Positions 52,756-63,572 of a stretch of 64,000 bases of DNA are shown here, piece by piece. The notes beneath the pieces are model-generated. The model was not told the DNA's origin. It saw only the letters and a program-made list of their open reading frames with translations, and did not search any database. The DNA lies in the NCBI RefSeq assembly GCF_963082655.1, contig NC_081552.1, positions 198,446,781 through 198,510,780 on the forward strand, given 5' to 3'. Both the position numbers and the translations under genes were made by a program. Source of the stretch: Stomoxys calcitrans. Lineage: Eukaryota; Arthropoda; Insecta; Diptera; Muscidae. The first letter of the stretch is position 1. Every line of letters starts with the position of its first letter.

Positions 52756-53460
52756 TGTTGTTATAGCAGTTTGTTGTGTTCTATCTTTCGTCTGTTTGAT
52801 TCTGTTGAGCGTCAAGATCCAGAAACTCTGCGATTAAGATGGGGTGCGTCCAGAGGGATCTGGGCCTGGGTCGAGTGGGTCTCGCTGGGCAGTTAAACAG
52901 GTGACGTGCATCGTGTGGATCCTGGTCACATCTTCCACGTCGGCATTAATGCTTGGTCAGTAGGAGTTAAGGTGGCTGCATCTGCGAGAACGGAATTGAG
53001 CCCGAACTACTCTGGTTTGCCGGGGGAGGTCAATTTCTTCGGGGGCAATGGGAGGCGGTCTTTTTCCAAGGACCGCATTCACCCGAAAGCTATTTACCGC
53101 ATCTGCTACCGTGTTTGCATGAATGTTGTCTAGACCCGCCGCTTGATCTAGGGGTTCTCTTTTGTAGCGCTTAAGGCTTCTGGGCGGTGGATATCTATCC
53201 ACAAAATGATGACTTGGATGGTCTCTCCGATAATAGTCCAAAAGGTATTGCTTAGACAGCATGTATGTATGTCTTCGCATAAACCGCCCAAGGGTTTCAA
53301 TCCAAATGTCTTTCTGGCTAAAGTTTCTTCTTTCATTCTCATAACTTGATAACTCAAACAGCTTCAGGTTCATATGACCCCAATATTCCGAGATAATGCA
53401 GATTGGCTCATATATTAAAAGGTATTTTCCTTTTGAATACTTATAACACTGCCTCATTCG
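52756..53460 (-). pseudogene. LOA/Jockey-like LINE C-terminal fragment
   Basis: The minus strand matches the 30.8-31.3 kb element: HTYMLSKQYLLDYYRRDHPS, HFVDRYPPPRSLK, EPLDQAA and VLGKRPPPIAPEEIDLPRQT, RVVRAQFRSRRCSHLNSY. Several internal deletions relative to that copy. The N-terminal portion (53280-53457) before RRHTYML is foreign. Confidence 0.75.
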
Positions 53461-53725
53461 TTTCGGAAATAGTCATGCTTCTGCTCTATAAAGGAACAGT
53501 TTCAGTGTCTTGTAGTAGTATAAGTTTTGCTCTTAGTTGCATTTAATGGTCAATATAATTGAAAACAAAACTAAGGCCATGTGTGGAGGTGCGTGCCATG
53601 ATTAATAAAGTCAATAAATATTTCAAAACTATAGTTACCAACATTCAGGGTGTATTTGTACCAAGTTTTGCGCTTTTTTTGCGCCTTGAACATAACCTGG
53701 GCAGACCAAGGATCTACTAAATTAC
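53461..53725. other. No gene seen
   Basis: Unassigned AT-rich sequence between the LINE fragment and the SINE. Confidence 0.3.
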
Positions 53726-54035
53726 TAAATTTCCCATGAACATTCCATTAAGAAACAGAAGGTACTTCTCTCATATCAATGAGTGCAGTCCGATTAATGT
53801 CTAAGCTCAATGATAAGGGACCTTCTTTCTATAGCCGGGACCTAATGGAGTTTCGCAGTGCGACACCTCTTTGAGGAGAGTTTTTACATGGCTGCAATAC
53901 CAAATGGCACACTACCTCACAAATGTAGCCAGCATTAGTAAAGGGATAAACACCGCCAAAAATTATTCTGATGTTCACGCCGGGATTTTAACCGTTTGGC
54001 GTCATAGGCTAACCTCTGCGCCACGGTAGCCTCTA
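53726..54035 (-). mobile_element. tRNA-derived SINE-1, diverged copy
   Basis: 3' end TTTCCCATGAACATTCCATT, body (GAGTGCAGTCCGATTAATG; GCGACACCTCTTTGAGGAG) with a small insertion near 53895. The head is damaged: box B region reads CGCCGGGATTTTAACCG. An older copy than those at 24.8 and 38.4 kb. Confidence 0.8.
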
Positions 54036-54420
54036 AGGATTCTACGAGTTAGAATGTTAAATTTGGTAAGACAAACTAGTAATTAGTTGTGCTATCTCAG
54101 GAGCAGTAGAAGAAAGATTCCTTCTAGGTCCGTTGAAACAGCCAGATTGCTTTTAAAGCCAATTCGGGACACGTACACATCTGGTTGTTGTTGTAGCCAC
54201 ATTTGCATGTGGAGGTGGCTATTCTCGTCAAGATCATCTAGGTGAGCAGGCTCGTTCCGGTCCAAAGGACCGATCGCCGCGGAAACAGGGTGACCATTTG
54301 TTAAAGATGCCAATAACTCACCTTATCATGGCGAGCATCATAGGCACTCAGAATTTAAGCAAGAGACAGTGCCATTCGACCTCTCTCTAAGACTCTCCGC
54401 TCGATACACCATACATACAG
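54036..54420 (+). repeat. R3 repeat copy
   Basis: 54184-54420: GTTGTTGTAGCCACATTTGC, GGTCCAAAGGACCGATCGCC, GCGAGCATCATAGGCACTC, TAAGACTCTCCGCTCGATAC. 54036-54183 unassigned. Confidence 0.65.
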
Positions 54421-54767
54421 TGATCTGTTACGACTGGCACGATGAGTGGACCTCTGTTTTAGCTAAAGTGGTAGAACCCTTCAAGTTTATATTGGAGCGT
54501 TCTCTAAAGGTCAATGAATGACAGAAGATAGGCCTTATCGCGAAGAACTAGTCAACATGTAGCTAAAGACAAACTCTCTGTGGCCCGGCACCCTCGTTGA
54601 GAGATCTCCGACAGTTGAAGGGGATTTTTGACGCAAACAGCAATAACTTTGAAAATGAAATTCTGCTTTCGGCATTAACTTAGATAACTCTCATTTATCT
54701 ATTCTCACAAGCGCCACCCACCGATCTATCCATGGAATGCAACATTTTTATCTATATAAAGGGTGAT
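54421..54767. other. No gene seen
   Basis: Unassigned sequence up to the start of the transposon at 54768. No motif in the short frames. Confidence 0.3.
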
Positions 54768-54819
54768 TTTTTAAGAGCTATAGGAAAGTTTTTCGAAAAA
54801 AAGATACATAAAATCAGAA

Positions 54820-55560
54820 AAATGCATAAAATCTAATGTTTGATAATGTTCGAAAATTATTTCATGCAAATTTAGACCTAGGCTGGGCCTCAAAGGGTCC
54901 ATCCGCTTTGTCCCATTTTGGCATACTCTTTCCAACATTTCGGCCGGTATCTCACGAATAAATGCTACAATGTTGTCTTCTAATGTGTCAATTGAAGCGG
55001 GCTTGTCTGCATACACATGAGCTTTAATAGTGCCCCACAAAAAATAGTCTGAAGGCTCTAAATCGCACGATCTAGGCGGTCAATCGACCGGTCCCGAACG
55101 TGAAATAAAATGTTCACCGAACTCGCCTCTCAATAAGTCCATTGTTACGCGTGCTGTGTGGCATGTGGCACCGTCTTGTTGAAACCACATGTCATGCAAG
55201 TCAAGCTCTTGCATTTTGGGCAAAAAAAAAAATAGTTGGATATCATCTTACGATAGCGCTCACCATTTACAGTTACGATACGATTCGCATCATCTTTGAA
55301 GAAGTACGGTCCAATGATGGCATCAGCCCACAAACCGTACCAAACTGTGACTTTTTCTGCATGCATTGCCAGCTCTTGCAATGCTTCTGCCTGATCTTCA
55401 CTCCAAAATCGATAAATTTGATTACTTACGTACCCATTGAGCCAAAAATTTGCTTCGTCGCTGAACACAATTTGAACCCGATGAACTTTCCAAACAGAGC
55501 ACTCATTTTGATAATAAAATTCAATAATTTGCAAGCGTTATTCGTTAGTAAGACGATTTT
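54820..55560 (-). pseudogene. DUF4817-type transposase remnant, proximal copy
   Basis: The minus-strand frame begins QIIEFYYQNECSVWKV and jumps directly to IVFSDEANFWLNGYVSNQIY, so the helix-turn-helix and linker (about 150 codons) are deleted. It then reads WSEDQAEALQELAMHAEKVT, GLWADAIIGPYFFKDDANR (normally WAGGIIG) and later fragments with CMTCGFNKTVPHATQHA. The C-terminal part 54771-55040 reads IDTLEDNIVAFIREIPAEML. Frameshifted and inactive. The FSDEA Asp is the first catalytic residue. Confidence 0.8.
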
Positions 55561-55670
55561 TGGTTAAATTATAGACTGAACTGAAGATGTTTGACAAAGA
55601 AACAAAACACAAAACGTGCGTGAGCTGTTTAAACCAGTGTTGCCAAAAAGATAATAGCTAAAAAATTATC

Positions 55671-56110
55671 TAGGCGGCCAATTGACCGGTCCCGAACGTG
55701 AAATAAAATTTTCACCGAACTCGCCTCTCAATAAGTCCATTATTATGCGTGCTGTGTTGCATGTGGCACCGTCTTGTTGAAACCACATGTCATGCAAGTT
55801 AAGCTCTTGCATTTTGGGTAAATGCACCATTCACAGTTACGTTACGATTGGCATTATCTTTGAAGAAGTACGGTCCAATGATGCCACCAGCCCATAAACC
55901 GCATCAAACTGTGACTTTTTTCGCATGCATTGCTAGCTCTTGCAATGCATCTTCACTCCAAAATCGACAATTCTGCTTACTTACGGACCCTTTGAGGCAA
56001 AAAATGGAAGAAGTGCGCGATAAACTTTCTTAACAGAGCTCACGTTTTGAAAATAAAATTCAATAATTTGCAAGCGTTGTTCGTTTGTAAGACGATTCAT
56101 GGTTAAATTA
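55671..56110 (-). pseudogene. DUF4817-type transposase remnant, distal copy
   Basis: Minus strand: N-terminal MNRLTNEQRLQIIEFYFQN at about 56100-56045, then a jump to a damaged catalytic region (GPSVSKQNCRFWSEDALQEL), IIGPYFFKDNANRNVTVNG, and DVWFQQDGATCNTARIIMDL (second catalytic Asp in QQDGA). FSDEA itself is missing. Shorter than the proximal copy. Confidence 0.75.
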
Positions 56111-56239
56111 TAGACCAAACTGAAGATGTTGGTCAGTGAAGCAAAACACGGAATGTGCGTGAGCTGTTTAAATCAATGTTGCCAAAATGATAATAGCTAA
56201 AAAATCACACTTTACAATAATTCGTCTATGATAACCATC

Positions 56240-56403
56240 GCCCCGTTAGACGAGTTTGTAGCGTCCTTGGATTACCAGTGCAGGGGTCGTGGGTTCGATT
56301 CCCGCCAGAAGCCTTGGTCTGTCGCCGCTACTGTGGTATCACAATGGACTTAAAATTGTCTAAGTGAGTCTGTAAAGGACTGCCACTCTTACCTAACCTA
56401 ACC
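56240..56403 (+). mobile_element. tRNA-headed SINE-2 with LINE-like tail
   Basis: Head with box A-like TAGCGTCCTTGG (56254-56265) and box B GGGTTCGATTCCCGCC (56290-56305). After GCCGCTACTGTGGTATCACAATGGAC the tail reads GTCTAAGTGAGTCTG..GACTGCCACT..ACCTAACCTAACC and ends at 56403. The tail matches the 3' end of the LINE at 35826-35895. Confidence 0.8.
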
Positions 56404-57140
56404 ATCGATAGGAGGAGAAAGTCTAGCCGCTGTTCTTAAAGGCAGTGTTGATGGACAACTTTACAATTCATCTCCTCACATTAGTTACCATCCAACGATT
56501 ACCAGAGAATATACCAACCAAAATTTACTTTGGATTTGAATTCATTCTCTCTCTGCGACGTAAGCCGTAGAACTCGGCCATAAAAAGTAGTCATTGTTAT
56601 AAGAGAAATTCTCTCGCTTTTCCTGTATGCGCTAACAAAAAAAAACCTAGCGTAGCGATAGTTGATTAAAATTGCAACCCCTTTCAGCAGTATTAAGTTA
56701 ATATTATAAGTGCATTAGTCTGCCATATTTAAAGCGATCAAATATTCACAGTATGTACTCGTACATAATGCAATGAGTCCATTTATTTTAATTGGAATTT
56801 TGACATTTACACTCATGATATGCATGCATCTTTGTATTCTCCAAATATGACATCGCCCGAATTTTTCCGCTATATATTTAATTAAGTTATTAAAATGTAA
56901 CACTTTTAAATTTCCATATGTTTGATATGAAATTATTTTTCGCTGATTGAAATTCACTCACTTTACCTAAAACGCCAATACTATGACATGGTAATGAACT
57001 TACGAGTAAGTTTTTCTGTTCCATTTAAACACTTATGGCAATTCAGCCTAAACCATTCCATAAAGAAGTCTACGTACCTTGCATAAGCACCATCACCAAG
57101 TATGTGGTAGTTCCAATCGGCCCCACCAAATAAAGTGGTA
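56404..57140. other. No gene seen
   Basis: AT-rich, apparently single-copy. Short minus-strand frame at 56715-56957 lacks any motif. Could be intergenic or distal transcript sequence. Confidence 0.3.
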
Positions 57141-59096
57141 CAATATGTATTTATACTCACCGCTAAAGGACGGAGAGATATTCATTTCGTTTGCAATGCA
57201 TTAAAATATTCATTTCCGACCCTATAGGTGTATAGGGTTGTCTTAAAAATTCTAAAACGATTCAGTCATGTCCTTCGTTTGTATTTTGTTGTCACACTAA
57301 AGTCTTCGTAAAAAAGTGATGTTGAGCTAAAACTTTGCACAGATACTGTTTTTGTCCATGGACAGTTTAAGTTCGAAGATAGGCTATATCGGGTTATATC
57401 TATATAATATAGCTCCCATATAGACTGATCTTCCATCTTTGGCTCATTAACTCCTCATTTTTATCCGATTTCGTTGAAATGTAGCACAGCAATTTGTTCT
57501 AGGCCCCTCAACATCCACACCGAGTATGATCTGGATCGGATTAATTTGGATATAGCTATCATTCATATATCGACCTTCAGTTCTTAGGTCCATGTGAAAG
57601 CATGCTAAGCTCGGCCGAGCCGAATCTTGGGAACCCACCACCATTGATTCTGCTAAAAATTAATACAAACTAAATTTAGTTGAATGGCATAATTTTATTC
57701 TACATACCAAACTTTTGTCAAACCAGCAAAATTAAAGCATCTAGGAACCGCGCAAGTATAATCGAGAGACTGGTTCATATGGGATCTATATTAGTTTATA
57801 TACCGATTTGGAACATACTGGGCACAGTTGTTAAAAATTGAAACAGAATACCGCAGGCAAATTTCAGAAAAATCGGACAAAAATTGCAGATTCCAGGGGC
57901 TCAAGAAGTCAAATCGAGAGAACCGGTTTATATGAGAACTATATCAGATTATAGACCGATTTGAACCTTAGTTGGCATAGTGGTTAGAAGTCATAAGAGA
58001 ACACTATGTGCAAAATATAAGCGAAATCGGATGAAAATTGCGGATTCCAGGAACTCAAGACGTCAAATCGGGAGATCGGTTTATATGGGAACTATATCAG
58101 GTTATCGACCGATTTGAACCTGGACCGATCTCCCGATTTAACGTCTTGGGCCCATTAAAGACGCATTTATTGTCCGATATCACCGAAATTTGAGGCAGTG
58201 AGTTGTGTTAGGTCCTTCGCCATTCTTCTTCAATTTGGCTACGATCGGTCCAGATTTGGATATAGCTGCCATATAGACCGATCCGCCGATTTAGGATCTT
58301 AGACCCATAAAAGCCACATTTATTATCCGATTTTGCTGAAATTTGGGACAGTGAGTTGTGTTAAGCCCTTCGATATCCTTCTTCAATTTGGCCCCGGTCG
58401 AAACAGATTTGCATATATATGCCATATATACCGATCTCTCGATTTAAGGTTTTGGGGCCATAAAAGGCGCATTTATTGTCCGATATCGCCAAAATTTGGG
58501 ACATTGAGTTATGTTAAGCTCCTCGACATATTTTTTCAATTTGGCCTAGATCGATCAAGATTTACATATAGCTGCCATATAGACCGATCTCTCGATTTAA
58601 GGTTTTGGGGCCCATAAAAGGCGCATTCATTGTCCGATTTCGCCGAAATTTGGGACAGTGAGTTATGCTAAGCCCCTCGGCATATTTTTGCAATTTGGCC
58701 TAGATCGATCAAGATTTGCATATAGCTGCCATATAGATCGATCTCTCGATTTAAGGTTTTGGTCCCATAAAATACGCATTTATTGTCCGATTTCGCCGAA
58801 ATTTGGGACGGTGACTTATGTTAGGCTTTTCGACATCCGTGTCGTATATGATTCAGATCGGTTCATTTTTAGATATAGCTACTAAAAAGACCAATATTTT
58901 GTTATACGCAATTGAACAATGACTTGTACTTATTAGCATTTGATCCAAATCGGTACATATTTCGATGTAGCTGCTATGGGGCATAAGCTATGTATTTTTC
59001 TCCGGATTTTGACGAAAGGTGGTTTACATATATACCCGAGGTGGTGGATATGCAAAGTTCGGCCCGGCCAAACTTGGCGCCTTTTTACTTGTTCTT
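57141..59096. repeat. Complex family-1-type array with two heads
   Basis: 57150-57600 holds units in reverse orientation. A head at 57590-57660 (AAGCATGCTAAGCTCGGCC, CCACCACCATTGATTCTGC) opens + units to about 58110. From 58115 the units are reversed (GACCGATCTCCCGATTTAAC, 'ccgatttcgccgaaatttgggacagtgagtt') and end in a second, variant head at 59030-59096 (ATACCCGAGGTGGTGGATAT; GTTCGGCCCGGCCAAACTTG; TTTTTACTTGTTC). Units at 58265-58760 repeat every ~150 bp. At least two elements are joined. Confidence 0.7.
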
Positions 59097-60480
59097 TTAT
59101 ATAACAGAAGATTTTTGGCGAATTATCGAAGTTTGGAAAAACGCCTGTTCATATCTTGAGTTTGAGTCTAAAATTTCTTGCACTTTAACGACTCTAAAAG
59201 CTTTTTTTTATTTCGGCATTTATCCCTATACTCCTTATACTCCTTAAAACGAACAAATTGCTAAAGAATGAAATAATGCGAGCAATCCTTACAAAAAAAA
59301 TTGCATACACATAAATTGATGAATACATGCAATAAGAAATGAAGGAATCTCAAAAATAACTTAATGTATAATTTTCACATAAAGGATGTTTCTATGTATA
59401 TATGTTTAAAGTTATCTATTATCATCTTATACCAAACCTAAATGTAAATAAACAGCATATTTATTATTTAGAAAACGAAAAAAATTATGGAACGAAAAAC
59501 AAAAAACGATGACAGTCGTAGCAACAACAAGATATGACTAACTATTATTAATTAATATGATTACTATTATTATTGTACATTTCAAATTTTATTAGAAATA
59601 TCTATGTTAATTTAAAAATAAAGTAAAAAAAAAACAAAAACAGTATAAAATAATACTAAACCTTAATTTAGTTCTTTCCTCTTCGGCTATTTTCTAAACA
59701 GAGAATTGAACTTACTACGTGCGGTATTTAGCAAAGAACGATCGATCAATGAGTTTGTAGTTTTAGACATAAGGCAAAGGCAAAGTTAAAAGCATTTTCC
59801 TAATTATACAATGCAAAATAAAATTTGAATTCTGTCCGTTTCAAGGTTTTCTTATTAAAATCCTAAAAAAAAACCAAACAAAATTAAAAAAAAACAAAAA
59901 TGAAAATAAATAAAAAAAATTCCTTATCAAGAAAAATTTGTATAAGCTGAAAAAATTCCAAAAACACGCAATTATGAAAAATTAAGAAGACACAAAATCA
60001 CAGCTAACAACACAAAATACCACATGAGGCATGATATTATTACAACAACAATTATGAAATTAACTATGCAAACCAAAATACAATAAAATTGATCCAAACT
60101 TGTTGATGAATTAGTCCATGCAATAAAAATAACAAACAAATATATATCCCCCCAAAGATACCACAATGAACTTAAAACAATACTTCCTTTTATTATAGAA
60201 AAAAAGTAAATAAATTAACAAGCAGTGAACGATATGAAACCATAAACCGAACCTATGAAAAAACAAAACAATAAATAAATAACTACAAAATAGTAATGCA
60301 AGCTAATAGGAACAACAGTGAAGAAAACACAACACACCCATTGAATATTATTATCCAAATTTATTATTATATTGATATTATATACAAACCCATATGATAG
60401 TTAAAATGTAACTGATTATTAATTTTAATTTTGTTTAATTTTTTCGTTTAAAAAATTCAAAATAAAATTTAAATGTAAAC
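59097..60480 (+). other. AT-rich block resembling a 3' UTR
   Basis: Non-repetitive, very AT-rich sequence with AATAAA at 59447, 59617 and 59817 and several more after 60080, plus a TGTAAATA Pumilio-type site at 59443-59450. Such blocks are typical of dipteran 3' UTR ends. If on the + strand it could be the distal Dab 3' UTR, with repeats spliced out or included. It could equally belong to another gene. Strand is inferred from the poly(A) signals only. Confidence 0.35.
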
Positions 60481-60984
60481 AAATGGATTTATTTTGAAAA
60501 CTTTACTTGGGTTGCTCAATATACAAAGCAGACTATGAAACATTCGGAAAAACAATGCTGCTGATAGTAGCAAATATAGCCTACTGATTGTTCGAAATAA
60601 GTTTCCTTGCTTTTAACAACAGCATTTTTGCTGTTATAGCAAATAGAATGAAGAAACTGTTAGGACCTCAGTCAATTTTGGGAACGTAGCAGTTATTAAA
60701 TCCATTTTTCAAGCACTACGAGAGTAATAGCAGAGCCATACGTCGCATCCATGGTCTCCGAGCTGATGAACAAGCACCACAAGTTACCGCGAAGAAGTCT
60801 GAAACTACATCTGCAGGGTATAGTCGCCCAAGGCACAGGTCCCCGAAGAAATCTTTACACTAACGCTAAAGAATCTGAATGTACTGGGAATCAAACACCT
60901 GCCTAAAGCTCACAACTTCTCTTCGGACACTTTTGTACACACCGATGTCGAGAAAATTAATGAAAAGCAAATGTAATTGGAACC
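60481..60984. other. No gene recognised
   Basis: More balanced base composition than its neighbours (60660-60950), suggesting old LINE or gene sequence, but no frame or motif can be identified. Confidence 0.3.
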
Positions 60985-62203
60985 CGTAGGGAAAGGCAAA
61001 AGTCGGGCGGCGCCGTCTATATAATACCCTACACCTACCCTACGATTATAAATTCGGGCAATAGATATATGCAAATCTAAACCGATACCAATGAAATCTT
61101 GCAGATATTTTCGGATCAGTAACAAAACAATCCGTGCCAAATTTTGTGCAGATCGGTTGAAAATTGTAGTTACTACGGCCATTTAAGTGCAAATCGGGCG
61201 ATACATATATATGGGAGCTATATTTAATTGGAAGCGATTTTAATGAAATCTTGCAGATATGTTAAGATCAGTAACAAAACAGTTCGTGCCAAATTTTGTA
61301 CAGATCGGATGAAAATTGTAGCTACTACGGCCATTTAAGTCCAAATCGGGCGATACATATATATGGGAGCTATATCCAAATCTGAACCGATTTTATTGAA
61401 ATCCTGCAGATATGTTAAGATCAGTAACAAAACAGACCATTCCAAATTTTGTGTAGATCGGATGAAAATTGTAGCTACCACGGCCATTTAAGTGCAAATC
61501 GGGTGATACATATATATGGGAGCTATATTTAATTGGAAGCGATTTTAATGAAATCCTGCAGATATGTTAAGATCAGTAACAGAACAGTCCGTGCAAAATT
61601 TTGTACAGATCGGCGGAAAATTATGGCTACTACGGCCATATAAGTGAAAATCGGGCGATACATATATATGGGAGCTATATCTGAATTGAAAACGATTATG
61701 ATAACATTTTGCAGATATGTTAAGATCAGTAACAAAACAGTCCGTGCCAAATTTTGTACAGATCGGCGGAAAATTATAGCTACTACGGTCATGTAATTGC
61801 AAATCAGGCGATACATATATATGGGAGCTATATCCAAATCTGAACCGAAATTTTGTGCAGATCGGTTGAAAATTTTAGTTACTACGGCTATTTAAGTTCA
61901 AATCGGTCGATACATATATATGGGAGCCATATCTAAATCTGAACCGATTTTACCAAAATCAATAGGAATCGACCTTGGGCCAAAAAAGTGACATGTGCAA
62001 AATTTCGTGATGATTGGACAACAACCTGGACTTTGATTACAAGTATACATGGACTCACAGACAAACGTGGCTATCAGAATCAGAAAGTGATTCTGAGTCA
62101 ATCGGTATACTTATCAATGGGGCTAGCTCTTATCCTTCTTATCGTTGCAAACAAATGCACAAACTTATAATACCCTGTACCACAGTGGTGGTGTAGGGTA
62201 TAA
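60985..62203 (+). repeat. Family-2 array element, full length
   Basis: Head TAGGGAAAGGCAAAAGTCGG, GGCGCCGTCTATATAATACCC. Units with ATACATATATATGGGAGC at about 61201, 61353, 61506, 61658, 61811 and 61910 (152-153 bp spacing, last one shortened). Tail ATACCCTGTACCAC..AGTGGTGGTGTAGGGTAT, an imperfect hairpin. The cleanest family-2 copy here. Confidence 0.88.
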
Positions 62204-62207
62204 AAAC

Positions 62208-63342
62208 ATAATTATACCCCCCACCATAGGATGGGGGTATACTAATTTCGTCATTCTGTTTGTAACACCTCAAAATATGCGTTCTATATTCTTGATCGTC
62301 ATGAAATTTTAAGTCGATCTAGCCATGTCCGTTCGTCTGCCCGTCCCTCCGTCCGTCTGTCTGTCGAAAGCACGCAAACTTTCGAAGAAGTAAAGCTAGG
62401 TGCTTGAAATTTTGCTCAATTTATTAGTGTAGGTCGGTTAGTATTGTAAATGTGCCTAATCGGTCCATGTTTTGATATAGCTCCCATATAAGCCGATCTT
62501 GGGTCTTGACTTATTGAGCCTCTAGAGGGCGCAATTCTCCTCCGATTTGACTGAAATTTTGCACGTGGTGTTTTTGTATCACTTTCAACAACTGTGCTAA
62601 GTATGATTCAAATCGATTCATAACCTGGTATAGCTGCCATATAAACCGATCTTGGGTCTTGACTTCTTGAGCCGCTGGAGGGCTCAATTCTCATCTGATT
62701 TGTCTGAAATTTTGCATGAGGTGTTTTGTTATGACTTCCAAAAACTGTGCTAAGTATGGTTGAAATCGGTTTATAATCTGATATAGCTGCCATATAAACC
62801 GATCTGGGGTCTTGACTTCGTCAGATTTTAGAGGGCGCTATTCTTATCCAATTTGGTTGTAATTGTCCATGTGGCGTTTTTGTATCACTTTCCACAACTG
62901 TGCTTAGTATGATTCAAATTGGTCCATAACCTGATATAGCTGCTATACAAACCGATCTTGGGTCTTGACTTCTTGAGCCTCTAGAGGGCGCATTGCTCAT
63001 CCGATTTGGCAGATATTTTGTACAACGGCTTTTCCCATGGCCTTCAACATACGTGTCCAATATGGTCTGAATCAATCTATAGCTTGAATCGATCTCCCGA
63101 TTTTGCTTCTTGAGCCCCTACAAGGGGCAATTCTTATCTGAATGGATTGAAATATTACACAATAACTTCTACAATGTTTAGCATTCAATTTATTTATGGT
63201 CCGAATCGGACTATAACTTGATATAGCTCCAATAGCATAACAGTTCTTATTCATTATTCTTTGTTTGCCTAAAAAGAGATATCGCGCAAAGAACTCGACA
63301 AATGCGATCCATGGGCGAACTTAGCACGCTCTTACTTGTTTC
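62208..63342 (-). repeat. Family-1 array element, full length, reverse
   Basis: Tail at left (TACCCCCCACCATAGGATGG..GGGTATAC), then CCGTCCCTCCGTCCGTCTGT. Units carry TATAGC at 62476, 62629, 62782 and 62935, exactly 153 bp apart. Head at right: GAGATATCGCGCAAAGAACT, CGCTCTTACTTGTTT. It starts 4 bp after the family-2 element ends. Confidence 0.88.
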
Positions 63343-63425
63343 CCATTCAAATCATCCATAGAATACTATCATCAATACCGCTTCCAACTTTGTAAATGGT
63401 GTTTTAACGCTAAGGGACAAGGAAT

Positions 63426-63572
63426 TTCATAACAAGTAAAAGCGAACTAATTTCGGCCGGGCCGAATCTTCTGGGAGTCCACCACCATGGATTCTGCTAA
63501 AAATTTATACAAAAAAAATTTGGTTGAAGGGCATAATTTTATTCTACATGCCAAACTTCTGTTAAACTACCA
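63426..63572 (+). repeat. Family-1 head, cut by a transposon
   Basis: AACAAGTAAAAGCGAACTAA, TTTCGGCCGGGCCGAATC, CCACCACCATGGATTCTGC, then AGTTGAAGG-type GTTGAAGGGCATAATTTTAT. Ends at ACCAAATAAAGGG where the mariner/Tc1-type element begins. Confidence 0.75.

Larger units (their letters stand above)
54768..56213 (-). mobile_element. DUF4817-type mariner/Tc1 element with internal duplication
   Basis: Left end AAGGGTGATTTTTTAAGAGC. The right end has TAGCTAAAAAATCACACTTTA, inverted. In the minus direction the transposase start (MNRLTNEQRLQIIEFYFQN) lies at about 56100. The segment 55073-55664 (TAGGCGGTCAATCGACCGGT onward to GATAATAGCTAAAAAATT) is repeated at about 55671-56210, with its own deletions. 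The element is therefore either two partial copies head-to-tail or one copy with a ~590 bp internal duplication. Confidence 0.8.

Noticed and set aside
62208..63342. Regularly spaced direct repeats, CRISPR-like at first glance
   Set aside because: Units are homologous over their full 153 bp with no unique spacers, and the genome is an insect with spliced genes.
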